From contig JBJHDF010000020.1 of the NCBI GenBank assembly GCA_050486405.1, positions 1 through 64,000 of the forward strand: a stretch of 64,000 bases of DNA. The letters are read 5' to 3'. The stretch comes from JBJHDF01 sp050486405. GTDB lineage: Bacteria; Pseudomonadota; Gammaproteobacteria; Pseudomonadales; Cellvibrionaceae. Each line of letters begins with the position of its first letter. Position 1 is the stretch's first letter. Below are positions 53,297-62,972 of this stretch, one piece after another. The position numbers were made by a program, and so were the translations under genes. The notes under the pieces were generated by a model. It searched no databases. It was not told where the DNA came from and saw only the letters and a program-made list of their open reading frames with translations.

Positions 53297-56200
53297 ATGA
53301 TCCCAGGCCTGTTAGCCAGCGAAGTCTCCTCAGCCCTGCGCGAGTTTATCGTCACCGGCTTCGAGACGGAAACCCCGCCCTTCAAGGGCGAGTTCCGCCG
53401 CCTGGTGGAGGAACAGCAGGACGGGGAGGCCTTTATCAAAGGGCCTTATGTGTCCGTGGGGCTGCCTTTTCAAAAGGGACGTGCGGGCCGGGATTTTTTT
53501 GCCGGTTTTGAGACGGAATTCCCGCCCTTTGCGCACCAGGAGCAGGCCTGGCAGCGCCTGGCGTCAGACCGTATGGCGGCCAATACCCTGGTGGCCACCG
53601 GCACCGGCTCGGGCAAGACCGAGTGTTTTATGTACCCGCTGCTGGATCATTGCCAGCGTGTGGGTGGCCGGGGCATCAAGGCGGTTGTGATTTACCCCAT
53701 GAATGCCCTGGCCAGTGACCAGGCCAAGCGCTTCGCCAGCGAAATTCACCGCCAGCCGGCGCTCAAGGGCCTGCGCGTCGGTTTGTTTGTGGGTGGCGAC
53801 AGCGGCGGTCAGAAGGTGATGGGGCCGGATCAGGTGGTCACCGACAAGGCGGCGCTGCGTGATAACCCGCCGGATATCCTGCTTACCAACTACAAGATGC
53901 TTGACTACCTGCTGATGCGCCCGGCGGATCAGCCGCTGTGGGCGCACAATGGGCCGGACACGCTGCGCTACCTGGTGGTTGACGAGCTGCATACCTTTGA
54001 CGGGGCCCAGGGCACCGATCTGTCGCTGCTGATTCGCCGGTTGCGGGCGCGTTTTGAGATGACGCCCCGGCAACTGATTTGTGTGGGTACCTCCGCCACC
54101 CTGGGGGGCGAGGGTAGCGCCGATGGCTTGCTGGGTTATGCCCAGGATGTGTTTTCCAGCCCCTTCGACCGCGATTCCGTGATTGCCGAACAGCGGCTGA
54201 GTGATACCGAGTTTCTGGACAATATTGCCTTTCTGGTAAACCAGGAAGTCGCGCCGGAAGAGCTGCAAGACGCTTTACGGCAGGGACTTGTGCCCTATTT
54301 GAACAAGGCCTACGAGCTGTATTTCAGTAAGGCGCCCGAGGAGCCACTGGATGCCGACAACGGGCGTATTGCGTTGGGAAAGGAGCTTAAGCAACACAGC
54401 CAATTGGCCAACTTATTGCGGCAGTTAAGCCTGAGTGGCGGTACGCCGCGCTTTCGCGATCTGGTGGTCAAGCTGGCCGGGCAGACGCCGCAGCGTTTTA
54501 AGCGTGAGCCCGAACAGGCGCTGGTGGCACTGCTGTCGCTGATGGCCCATGCCCGGGATGAGGTGGGCCGCCCCTTCGTCCAGTTGCGTTTGCAGTTGTG
54601 GTCCCGGGAGTTGCGGCGGATTGTCGGTAGTTTGCGGGAACCTTCGGCGGTGTCCGCTGGGCGGGTTCTGCCGCCGCTGCTGTCGTTTGGTGACGATCAG
54701 CCCTCCAGGGATCAGCGTCACATACGCTTACCTCTGGTGCAATGCCGTGAGTGCCACGGCACCGCCTGGTTGACGCGGATGGAGGCCGGTCACCCCGGCA
54801 ACCAGATGGTGGAGACCGAGTTGGCCTCGATCTATGCCGGTTTTTTCAGTAACCATGCGGAAACGGCGCTGCTGCTGCCTTGGCAAAACGGAGAACCCCA
54901 ATCCCCTGCGGGTATGCGCCTGGAGCACTTTCGGGTGTGCCGTGAGTGCGGCCAGGCGGCGGGGTTGGAGCACAAGGGGGACTGCAAAGGTTGCCAGGCG
55001 CCCAATGAATCGCTGGTGCGGGTCAGTCGGCCCCATCAGCTTAAGGAAGTTAGCAAGGCGAACGTCAAGCGGGTGATCCATGAGCATCATTGCCCCTGGT
55101 GTGCCGCCGAGTCGGCACTGGTGGTGTTCGGGGCGCGGGCCGCAAGCCTGAGCGCTGTGGCCATTCACCAGTTGTTCAGCAGCCGGGACAACGACGACCG
55201 TAAGCTGCTGACCTTCAGTGACTCGGTGCAGGACGCCACCCACCGGGCCGGTTTTTTTGCCGCGCGCACCTGGCATAACAACGTGCGCATGGCGCTGACC
55301 CAGTGGCTCGAGGCGCAACCGGAGCCGGTTCCGGTGCCCGAGCTGCCCGAGCGCTTTGAGGCCTTTTGGCTGAACTACGGCGGTAGGACAGGGCGCTTGA
55401 GCCTGCCTTATTATCTACGGGAATTTATGCCGCCGGACGGGCGCTTTACCACCGATTTTGAGCACTTTGAAACCACCGGGGAGGTGCGCAACCCCGAGCG
55501 GCAGCTCAAGCTGATTCGCCAGCGCATGCTCTGGCAGGCTTTGGAGGATCTGGGCTGGCGCTCGCAGGTAGGGCGCTCGCTCAACCGTCTGGGCATTGCC
55601 GCAATCGATTGGCCTCAAGACAAGCCGCGCGCGGCCGCCCACGCCTGGGCCAGCCGAGTGGACAACACCCTGGGTTACCGCATCGACACCGAGACGGCGG
55701 AAGGCTTTATGACCGGCCTGGTGCATCATCTGGTGCATATCGGCGCCTTCGGGTTGGCGGACCTGGCCGGTTACCGCAGCGCTGGTAAAACCTATCTGCT
55801 AAAGTTTCTGGACTACGCACCTCGCCTGGGCCCGGGCTCTCCCCGCCCGAAGTTTCCGGCCAGCGCCAAGGGCCAGGCTTACGAGTCGCTCAATCATGCC
55901 AGCGGCGTGCAGTCCTGGTACGAGCGCTGGCTGGCCTGCCTGAATCCGGGTGTGTTGGTGGATCGCAAGCAACTCGAGCTGGTTTTGGTCGCGGCCCTGG
56001 ATGCGCTTTGTGAAGTCGGCCTGCTGCAGCACCAGGTGAACGAGCGCGGCCATAGTCTGTGGCTGCTCGACCCGGCCCAATTGCGAATTACCAGCCATGT
56101 GCAGGCGGTGGAATGCCCGGGGTACCGGCCGCTGCCGGTGCCCGAGGCCCAGGTGAGTGCCTGGCAAGGGTTGCCTTTGATCAGCGCAACCCATTCGGCG

Positions 56201-59200
56201 TTGACTTACGATAAGGCGGTACCCCTGCGCGACTCTCTGTACCGGAACCTGTTTCGTCACGGTGATATTCACCGGGTGATTGCTCACGAACACACGGGTT
56301 TGCTGGGCACCAAAGAGCGCACCCGGGTGGAAAACAGTTTTATCAAGGGGGGCAAACCCTGGGAGTACAACCTGCTGTCCGCCACCCCGACGCTGGAGAT
56401 GGGTATTGATATCGGCGATCTGTCCAGTGTGCTTTTGTGCTCGGTGCCTCCGGCACAGGCCAACTACCTGCAAAGGGTAGGCCGGGGTGGTCGGCGCGAT
56501 GGCAATTCCTTTGTGCTGACGTTGGCCAACGGTCGCCCCCACGATCTGGTGTTTTACGCCGACCCCAGCCGCATGTTGGACACCCCGGTGGAGCCCCCGG
56601 CGGTGTTTCTCAAGGCGCGCCATGTGCTGCGGCGCCAGTTGCTGGCCTACACCATGGATTGCTGGACCCGTTGGGCCAAGGGCGACAATCAGGTTCCCCA
56701 CACCATGCAGCCGGTACTGGACGCAGTGGAAAAAGCCAAGGAGGACCGATTTCCCTACACCCTGCTGAATTTTCTCAAGCACAATATGCAGGAAATCTGG
56801 GACGGTTTCAGCATCCATGTGGCCACGGAGCTTGCGGATGACGATCTGGAGCTTTTGCGCCAGTATCTGTTTGGCGGCCCCCAGCATAAGGACGATCGCA
56901 TGGAGCTGTACCTGCTGGACCGGCTGAGGCTGGTGGCCGATGAGCGCACCGGTTTTGCTCATCAGGTCGGTGACCTGAAGAAACAGATAGACAAACTCTC
57001 GAAGCAGCCCCAGGACGAACACACCCGGGCCGAACTGGCGGAGCTGGAGCGCGAGTGCGACGGGTTCAGCCGCCTGCGCTATAACTTGAACCGGCGCGAG
57101 ACGCTGAACTTTTTCACCGATGAGGGCTTGCTGCCCAACTATGCCTTTCCGGAAGAGGGAGCTACCTTGCATTCGGTGATTTTCCGCTCGGAGAAAGCCA
57201 CTGGCGGAGCTGGCGTGGGTGGCGATGGTGCGGCGGGAGAATTCATCAAACGCGAGTACGAATACCAGCGTCCGGCCCAGGCAGCACTCACCGAGCTGGC
57301 GCCCGAGTCAGTGTTTTACGCGGGCAACCGCAAGGTAAAAATCACCCGCGTGGAAACCGCCCGGGGCCGCAATGTGCAGGATTGGCGGTTCTGCCCGCGC
57401 TGCCATTACTCCGCCGCAGCGGATGACCCTACGGCCGGCTTTAATGAAAAAACCTGTCCCCGCTGCCACACCAATCAGTGGGGGGATGAAAGCGCGCGCA
57501 CCAAAATGCTCAAGATGACCCAGGTGTATGCCTTCACCCGTGCTCAGGATGCGCTGTTGGATGACCGCTCTGACGACCGTGAGCCGGTGTTTTTCAACAA
57601 GCAGATGCTGATTGATTTTAAACCGTCGGATGTTTCCATCACCTGGGTGCTGGACGATAAAGACCGGCCCTTCGGGTTTGAATTTATCCGTTCGGCGAAA
57701 TTTCTGGAGGTGAACTTCGGTCGCCGCGAAGGCGAGGAGATATTTTTTGATGTGGCTGGGGAGCACATTCAGCGCGCGGGCTTTCCCATCTGCCGAGAAT
57801 GCGGCTCGGTGCAGACCCGCGCCGCCGCAGCGGGCAAGGCGGACGCTGAGCATCTGAAGTCCTGCAGTTTTGCTCGTGGTCTCAAAAAACGCCCCGATGG
57901 CAAAGAAGACAACGGCCTTGAAAACTGCCTGTACCTGTACCGGCAGTTCTCCTCCGAGGCACTGCGGATTCTGCTCCCTCGGCTGTCCACCGGTGGCACC
58001 GAGGAGCAGGTCAATTCCTTTGTGGCGGCGTTGCAGTTGGGCCTTAAACGCCGCTTTGGCGGCAAGGTGGATCACCTGCGGGTCGCGCTGCACAGCGAGC
58101 CCCTGGGGCAGACCGATGAGCGTCGGCACTTTATTGTCCTCTACGATTCGGTGCCCGGGGGGACCGGCTATTTGCACGAGCTGCTGAGTCGTGTGGAAAA
58201 TATGCAATCCGTGTTTCGCATGGCCTACCAGGTCATGGCAGCCTGCGACTGTTACGATAACACCATGGACGGCTGCTACCGCTGCCTGCTGGAATACCGC
58301 AACGCTTACGGCATGGAGAGCACCAGTAAGGAGCTGGCGCTGGAAATGCTCAAAGACATTGTCGAGGGAGAACACCAGTGGGTGCAGGATGATCAGGGCT
58401 TGAGCGCCTTGAGTGGCAACCCCTGGATAGACAGCGAGCTGGAGGCCCGCTTCCCCGAGGCGCTGGCACGCTTCTCCGGCCACGAGTGCGTGGACCAGCA
58501 GAAGGTGCGGGTGGGTGCCGACATCATTCGCGGCAAGCACGGCTACCGGCTTACCATCGGCGAGCTGGCCTATGACATCGAGCCTCAGGTGGACCTGAGT
58601 ATGAGTCAGGGGGTGCAGTTCGCCAGCCGCCCGGATTTTGTGCTCTGGCCAGTGCGCGCCGGCCTAAAACCGGTGGCGATTTTTCTGGACGGCTATCAGT
58701 TTCACGCCGATAAGGGCAGTGAGGATCTGCTGAAGCGCCAGGCGTTGATGCACGCGGGTTTTGTGGTGTGGACTCTCAACTGGTATGACGTCAATCAGGT
58801 GATGGGGGACAAGGCCATGGATGTGCCCCTGCTCACCGGACTGACCTCGCCGGAGCAGAACCATGCGGCTATTGCCGGGCTGGCGCAGAAGGCGAAGGTG
58901 GAAAAGCTCGCGCTGCACCAGGACAAAACAACCTTCGAGTTGCTGATGAGCTTTCTGATCGACCAGAACCGTGCCGAGCTGGCGCAACAGGCATTGCTCT
59001 TTGTTTTGCAGTGCCTGCCCTCAAAGGCGCTGGCGGATCCGGCTATCAAACAGGCGATGATCGATAGTCTCCAGGGGCTGCCGGTGTCATTCGCTGAGCG
59101 CGCGCCGGATCCCGCTGTTCTGACCGGCCGTGTCTCGATTGACGATAACAAGGGCGCGGCCAGAATTTCCCTGGGGCTTTTGGCGGGGCGTTCATTGTTG

Positions 59201-59692
59201 AACGAGTTTGACTTGAGTGAGGCTCTGGTAAGCGTTTGCTACATGGTGGACAAGGGCAGTGAAGAGGCGGCGCGCTATCAGTGGCAGCGCCTGTGGACGC
59301 TGGTAAACTACCTTCAATTCCTGCCCTTGGTGTATGTCTGGACGCCGCAGTCGGTAAACAGTGGCATAGCCGCCGGGCTGCGGTGGCCGTCAAAATCCGG
59401 CGAAACCACCAGGGCTGACGCCCCCGATTGGTTCGATCACCTGGATGCTGATTTGGCGCAAGCCTTGCGTGATCATCTCGCCGATTGGCCCGAAGTCGCA
59501 GAAGTCGGATATGAGGTGGTTGACCAAAGCGGTACTGTAGTCGGTGAAGCGGAGATCGCCTTTGCGGACGCTAAAGTAGCGCTTCTGCTTGAAGAGAATG
59601 AGGATCAGCGGGCGTCCAGACCATACCTCGAAGCAGACGGCTGGCAAGTGTGTGCTCGGGTGCCGGACTTGGTGCAAGCGCTAAACGGATAA
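53297..59692 (+). CDS. Giant DEAD/DUF1998 helicase with putative C-terminal nuclease
   Basis: A 2131-residue protein. Helicase motif I TGTGSGKTE (K107), motif II D229-E-L-H232, SAT-type motif III near 265, motif V/VI SATPTLEMGIDIGD and Q1059-R-V-G-R-G-G-R1066. A zinc-binding region follows (C1366-P-R-C1369 and C1387-P-R-C1390), then the DUF1998 core V1619-P-G-G-T-G1624 and C1660-Y-R-C1663. About 1780-1820 has RPDFVLWP (D1780), FLDGYQFH (D1798, H1803) and K1813, an arrangement like Vsr/DUF559 nucleases (inference). The helicase-DUF1998 pairing is that of MrfA/YprA and of DruE in Druantia; DISARM splits it into DrmA and DrmB. It starts 17 bases after the ATPase. Confidence 0.85.
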   Translation: MIPGLLASEVSSALREFIVTGFETETPPFKGEFRRLVEEQQDGEAFIKGPYVSVGLPFQKGRAGRDFFAGFETEFPPFAHQEQAWQRLASDRMAANTLVATGTGSGKTECFMYPLLDHCQRVGGRGIKAVVIYPMNALASDQAKRFASEIHRQPALKGLRVGLFVGGDSGGQKVMGPDQVVTDKAALRDNPPDILLTNYKMLDYLLMRPADQPLWAHNGPDTLRYLVVDELHTFDGAQGTDLSLLIRRLRARFEMTPRQLICVGTSATLGGEGSADGLLGYAQDVFSSPFDRDSVIAEQRLSDTEFLDNIAFLVNQEVAPEELQDALRQGLVPYLNKAYELYFSKAPEEPLDADNGRIALGKELKQHSQLANLLRQLSLSGGTPRFRDLVVKLAGQTPQRFKREPEQALVALLSLMAHARDEVGRPFVQLRLQLWSRELRRIVGSLREPSAVSAGRVLPPLLSFGDDQPSRDQRHIRLPLVQCRECHGTAWLTRMEAGHPGNQMVETELASIYAGFFSNHAETALLLPWQNGEPQSPAGMRLEHFRVCRECGQAAGLEHKGDCKGCQAPNESLVRVSRPHQLKEVSKANVKRVIHEHHCPWCAAESALVVFGARAASLSAVAIHQLFSSRDNDDRKLLTFSDSVQDATHRAGFFAARTWHNNVRMALTQWLEAQPEPVPVPELPERFEAFWLNYGGRTGRLSLPYYLREFMPPDGRFTTDFEHFETTGEVRNPERQLKLIRQRMLWQALEDLGWRSQVGRSLNRLGIAAIDWPQDKPRAAAHAWASRVDNTLGYRIDTETAEGFMTGLVHHLVHIGAFGLADLAGYRSAGKTYLLKFLDYAPRLGPGSPRPKFPASAKGQAYESLNHASGVQSWYERWLACLNPGVLVDRKQLELVLVAALDALCEVGLLQHQVNERGHSLWLLDPAQLRITSHVQAVECPGYRPLPVPEAQVSAWQGLPLISATHSALTYDKAVPLRDSLYRNLFRHGDIHRVIAHEHTGLLGTKERTRVENSFIKGGKPWEYNLLSATPTLEMGIDIGDLSSVLLCSVPPAQANYLQRVGRGGRRDGNSFVLTLANGRPHDLVFYADPSRMLDTPVEPPAVFLKARHVLRRQLLAYTMDCWTRWAKGDNQVPHTMQPVLDAVEKAKEDRFPYTLLNFLKHNMQEIWDGFSIHVATELADDDLELLRQYLFGGPQHKDDRMELYLLDRLRLVADERTGFAHQVGDLKKQIDKLSKQPQDEHTRAELAELERECDGFSRLRYNLNRRETLNFFTDEGLLPNYAFPEEGATLHSVIFRSEKATGGAGVGGDGAAGEFIKREYEYQRPAQAALTELAPESVFYAGNRKVKITRVETARGRNVQDWRFCPRCHYSAAADDPTAGFNEKTCPRCHTNQWGDESARTKMLKMTQVYAFTRAQDALLDDRSDDREPVFFNKQMLIDFKPSDVSITWVLDDKDRPFGFEFIRSAKFLEVNFGRREGEEIFFDVAGEHIQRAGFPICRECGSVQTRAAAAGKADAEHLKSCSFARGLKKRPDGKEDNGLENCLYLYRQFSSEALRILLPRLSTGGTEEQVNSFVAALQLGLKRRFGGKVDHLRVALHSEPLGQTDERRHFIVLYDSVPGGTGYLHELLSRVENMQSVFRMAYQVMAACDCYDNTMDGCYRCLLEYRNAYGMESTSKELALEMLKDIVEGEHQWVQDDQGLSALSGNPWIDSELEARFPEALARFSGHECVDQQKVRVGADIIRGKHGYRLTIGELAYDIEPQVDLSMSQGVQFASRPDFVLWPVRAGLKPVAIFLDGYQFHADKGSEDLLKRQALMHAGFVVWTLNWYDVNQVMGDKAMDVPLLTGLTSPEQNHAAIAGLAQKAKVEKLALHQDKTTFELLMSFLIDQNRAELAQQALLFVLQCLPSKALADPAIKQAMIDSLQGLPVSFAERAPDPAVLTGRVSIDDNKGAARISLGLLAGRSLLNEFDLSEALVSVCYMVDKGSEEAARYQWQRLWTLVNYLQFLPLVYVWTPQSVNSGIAAGLRWPSKSGETTRADAPDWFDHLDADLAQALRDHLADWPEVAEVGYEVVDQSGTVVGEAEIAFADAKVALLLEENEDQRASRPYLEADGWQVCARVPDLVQALNG

Positions 59693-59707
59693 AATCAGGA
59701 GCTTACG

Positions 59708-61825
59708 ATGGTCAGCGTTGCCTTCTCTGAAAAGTATTTTGAAAGTCTGCTCAAGCTCACCCCTAACGAGCAGAGCCAGGCTAACAAAGCCGTTATGCAG
59801 TTTCAGCAGAACCCGCTGCACGGGGGGCTGCACTATGAAAAGCTCACAGCCTTTAAAGACAATAAGCTGCGTTCGATCCGTGCCAATCAGGATGTCCGGA
59901 TTATTCTGGCAGCGGCGGAGCAGGACGAACTCTATTTGATGTTGTATGTGGATCACCACGAGCCGGCCTACAACTGGGCCGCCAAGCGTAAAGTGGAAAT
60001 CAACCCCAACACCGGGAGCCTGCAGGTCTTTACTGTAGAGGATCGTACCCTCACCGACGCCGATCCTCCGCCGCCGGCGCCCGATCAACCCGGTCTGTTT
60101 GATGCCATTCGCGACCGGCAGTTGTTGCAACTAGGGGTGCCGGAGGAGGCATTGGTCGTGGTCCGCAGTATGAAAATTGAGGCGGACCTGGAGGAGGCAC
60201 TGGCGCAGGAGCAGATCCCCAAAGACACCCACGACGGCCTGTTTTTACTGATGGCGGGCGCCAGCTTTGAAGAGGCTTACGCGGAGTCGGTGCCGGCCGC
60301 CCCTGAGTCGGTGGATACCGATGATTACGCGGCCGCTCTGGCGCGACCGGAGACTCAGGCGCACTTTACGGTGGCCGAGAACGAGCAGGCGCTTCAGGAT
60401 GTACTGAATCAGTCCATCGAGAAGTGGCGGGTGTTTTTGCACCCCGCCCAGCGTCGCCTGGCCGAAGGCAATAAAAACGGGCCAGTACGAGTGCTTGGCG
60501 GTGCCGGAACCGGCAAGACAGTGGTGGCTATGCACCGTGCCAGGTGGCTTGCGAATAAAGTGGCTACTGGTAATCAGCGTGTACTCTTCACTACTTTTAC
60601 CCGCAATCTCGCTGCCGATATTCAGCAGAACCTGAATACGATCTGTGGCAGCGAAATAATGGAGCGAATCGAGGTTCTGAACCTCGATGCCTGGGTGATG
60701 CGCTTTTTGAAGAAGCAGGGGTATGACTATGGCCTGCTGGTAGACGCTCAGGAGGAAAAGCGCCTGTGGGAATTGGCGTACTCCGAAAAAGCTGCCGACG
60801 TGGATTTAAGCCTGGCGTTTTTTCAGGAAGAGTGGGCGAGGGTGGTGCAGCCTCAATCTGTTGCAACGCTTGATGAGTACAAGAGCGCTTCGCGGATTGG
60901 TCGTGGGACGCGCCTGAATAGACAACAGCGAGTCAACATTTGGCCAGTATTCGAGCGCTATCGGCACCTGCTGAGCAGCAATCATCTGAAAGAGACCGAC
61001 GATGCCTATCGGGATGCGCGCGCGCTGCTGCAGGGCAAGCCCGAACTGCGACCGGCGTTGTGTTCGGTGGTGGTGGATGAGGCGCAGGACATGGGAGCCC
61101 AGGCCTTTCAGTTGATTCGGGCGTTGGTTCCGGAGGGGCCAAACGATTTATTTATTGTAGGAGATGGCCATCAACGCATCTACGGTAAAAACAAAGTGGT
61201 ACTTGGCCGTTGCGGCATTGACATCCGCGGACGCAGTGCCCGCCTGAAGGTCAACTATCGCACCACGGACGAGACCCGCAAGCTGGCGGTGAGTATCCTG
61301 GAGGGCGTCGAGGTGGATGACCTTGATGGGGGGCTGGACACTCAGCGTTTCTATCACTCCCTGATGCATGGACCAGAGCCGGAAGTAGCCTGCTTTGCTA
61401 CACCGGATGAACAGGCGGCGCATATTCTGCAGGCGATCAGGAACAACAACCTGGAACCTGAAGCCTGTTGTGTGATTGCCCGCACGCGCAAGGAGCTGAC
61501 CGATGTAAAAAGCCATCTGGAGGCACACCAGCAGCTGTGCCATACCCTCGATGGCGGGCACACACAGACGCCCAAAGGGGCCCTGAATCTCGCCACCATG
61601 CATCGGGTTAAAGGCCTGGAGTTTGATGCGGTGTTTCTTGCGTCTGTGAATCGGGGGCTGGTGCCTTTGAGCTATGTGGTAGATATGGCGGCGGATGCTG
61701 TTACCCGCCGCCAACGCGAAAACGAGGAGCGTGCGTTGGTCTACGTGAGTCTGACCCGTGCCCGAAGGTTGGCGTATATCCTGGGCTACGGCGCAATGAG
61801 TGATTTGGTGAAATATTCGGGTTAG
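59708..61825 (+). CDS. RelE/ParE-UvrD-like fusion helicase
   Basis: A 705-residue protein. Residues about 1-95 resemble a RelE/ParE toxin fold (FSEKYFESLLKLTPNEQSQANKAV, KLRSIRANQDVRIIL, LYVDHHEPAYNWA). The rest is an SF1 helicase: motif I GGAGTGKT with K270, motif II D457-E-A-Q-D, motif IV-like VNYRTTDETRKLA, HRVKGLEFDAVFLA, and motif VI LVYVSLTRARR. AGGAG lies 8 bases before ATG 59708. It is the last island gene; its stop is 97 bases from the right direct repeat, and it converges with ctaG (4-base overlap of the two genes). Confidence 0.85.
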   Translation: MVSVAFSEKYFESLLKLTPNEQSQANKAVMQFQQNPLHGGLHYEKLTAFKDNKLRSIRANQDVRIILAAAEQDELYLMLYVDHHEPAYNWAAKRKVEINPNTGSLQVFTVEDRTLTDADPPPPAPDQPGLFDAIRDRQLLQLGVPEEALVVVRSMKIEADLEEALAQEQIPKDTHDGLFLLMAGASFEEAYAESVPAAPESVDTDDYAAALARPETQAHFTVAENEQALQDVLNQSIEKWRVFLHPAQRRLAEGNKNGPVRVLGGAGTGKTVVAMHRARWLANKVATGNQRVLFTTFTRNLAADIQQNLNTICGSEIMERIEVLNLDAWVMRFLKKQGYDYGLLVDAQEEKRLWELAYSEKAADVDLSLAFFQEEWARVVQPQSVATLDEYKSASRIGRGTRLNRQQRVNIWPVFERYRHLLSSNHLKETDDAYRDARALLQGKPELRPALCSVVVDEAQDMGAQAFQLIRALVPEGPNDLFIVGDGHQRIYGKNKVVLGRCGIDIRGRSARLKVNYRTTDETRKLAVSILEGVEVDDLDGGLDTQRFYHSLMHGPEPEVACFATPDEQAAHILQAIRNNNLEPEACCVIARTRKELTDVKSHLEAHQQLCHTLDGGHTQTPKGALNLATMHRVKGLEFDAVFLASVNRGLVPLSYVVDMAADAVTRRQRENEERALVYVSLTRARRLAYILGYGAMSDLVKYSG

Positions 61826-62616
61826 GCCCGCCGCATCATCTGCCGATACCAGCGGTGGCCCAGCCAGGCCGAGGCGGTGATATAGGGAATGGCGCCCAGC
61901 ACCCACATGATCAGCCCCGCCAGTTGCTGGTCCGCCAGATCCCGGGCCTCGCCGTAGAGGGGCTCGCGGGCGAAGGTCAGCAGCGCGCCGAGAAAGCCGG
62001 TGTGCATCAGGGTAAACAGCAGGGCAAAGAGCGCCCAGGGGGCGCGGCGCAGGTTGGCGTTGAGCACCGACCACCAGAAGACGCCGGCGCTCGCCAGAAA
62101 GCAGGCGTGCTCGATGATATGCCACCAGGGGTCTTCCACCGCCAGCATGTAGAAGTAGGGCATATGCCAGAACCAGATGGCCAGGCCGTGCAGATAGGCG
62201 CAGATCACCGGGTGGGCGCTCAGACGCAGCGCCGGCATCCAGAGCAGCGCGCCGACGCGGCCGCTGCCGGCGGCCAGTTGCGGCAGCGGGCGGCACAGCA
62301 CCCAGAGAGGTGCGATCACCACCATCAGCAGCATGTGCTGCGTCATATGCGCCGCCGTGCTGGTTTCCGCCCAGTCGTCCAGCGGTCCCAGCAGCGTCAG
62401 TACCGCCAGCACCGCCGTGGCGTGAAAGCACAGGGCGCGCGGCCAGCCGGCCGGCTCGCGCCGCGCGCCCAGCAGGTACGCCAGCCAGAATAGCCCCAGC
62501 ACCAGGGCGCTGGTCCAGGCGGCCCACTGCTCGGGGCCGCTGCTGGTCAGGGGATTGTGGGCCAGAGCGCCGGGGCTGAACAGCAACAGGCCAGGAAAGG
62601 CCGGCCAGAGACGCAT
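61822..62616 (-). CDS. ctaG: Cytochrome c oxidase assembly protein CtaG (caa3 type)
   Basis: A 264-residue membrane protein of the caa3_CtaG family with about six or seven helices and a signal-like N-terminus (MRLWPAFPGLLLFSPGALAHNPL). Typical sequences are DDWAETSTAAHMTQHMLLMVVIAPLWVL and HPVICAYLHGLAIWFWHMPYFY. The family helps mature caa3-type oxidases. It follows a small membrane gene by 5 bases and the fused oxidase gene, so it is the third gene of a cox operon. Bases 61925-61990 (near residues 210-231) are repeated at the left island edge. It overlaps the convergent island gene by 4 bases. Confidence 0.9.
   Translation of the reverse strand: MRLWPAFPGLLLFSPGALAHNPLTSSGPEQWAAWTSALVLGLFWLAYLLGARREPAGWPRALCFHATAVLAVLTLLGPLDDWAETSTAAHMTQHMLLMVVIAPLWVLCRPLPQLAAGSGRVGALLWMPALRLSAHPVICAYLHGLAIWFWHMPYFYMLAVEDPWWHIIEHACFLASAGVFWWSVLNANLRRAPWALFALLFTLMHTGFLGALLTFAREPLYGEARDLADQQLAGLIMWVLGAIPYITASAWLGHRWYRQMMRRA
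61925..61990 (-). repeat. Right direct repeat inside intact ctaG
   Basis: The native ctaG copy of the 66-base element at 43636-43701 (62 of 66 identical, offset 18,289). It encodes GALLTFAREPLYGEARDLADQQ. It is about 100 bases from the ctaG stop codon and not at a tRNA gene. Confidence 0.85.
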
Positions 62617-62621
62617 CCGGG

Positions 62622-62972
62622 TTACACGCACGGCGGCAGCACCAGCGCTGGCAGACCCATCGCCAGGGTGGCCACCGCAGAGGCCAGGTGCACGCCGGCC
62701 CCCACCCGGGCGATAAAGCCCTGGGCACGCCAGCACAGGCGCGCCCAGTAGCCCAGCAGGGCGGCGGTGGCCAGGGTGAACAACAGCAGGGCGCCGTTGA
62801 GCCAGGTCAGGGCGCCGGCGCTGGCCGGTGGCGGGGCGAGTTTGCAGGCCACCGACAGGCCGCCGTAGAGGGCCACAAACCAGATGGCCCAGACGGTCAG
62901 GCCCAGCACTAGTTGTAGGGGGTGTTGGGCAAAGGATCGGTGTCGGACAAAGGATCGCGGCGACGCACTCAT
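62622..62972 (-). CDS. Small membrane protein of the cox operon
   Basis: A 116-residue protein with three predicted membrane helices (about 20-43, 55-82, 88-112) and a basic N-terminus (MSASPRSFVRHRSF). I do not recognise the family. Its ATG overlaps the stop of the fused oxidase gene by 4 bases and ctaG starts 5 bases after its stop, so it is probably an accessory or assembly subunit of the caa3-type oxidase. Confidence 0.8.
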   Translation of the reverse strand: MSASPRSFVRHRSFAQHPLQLVLGLTVWAIWFVALYGGLSVACKLAPPPASAGALTWLNGALLLFTLATAALLGYWARLCWRAQGFIARVGAGVHLASAVATLAMGLPALVLPPCV

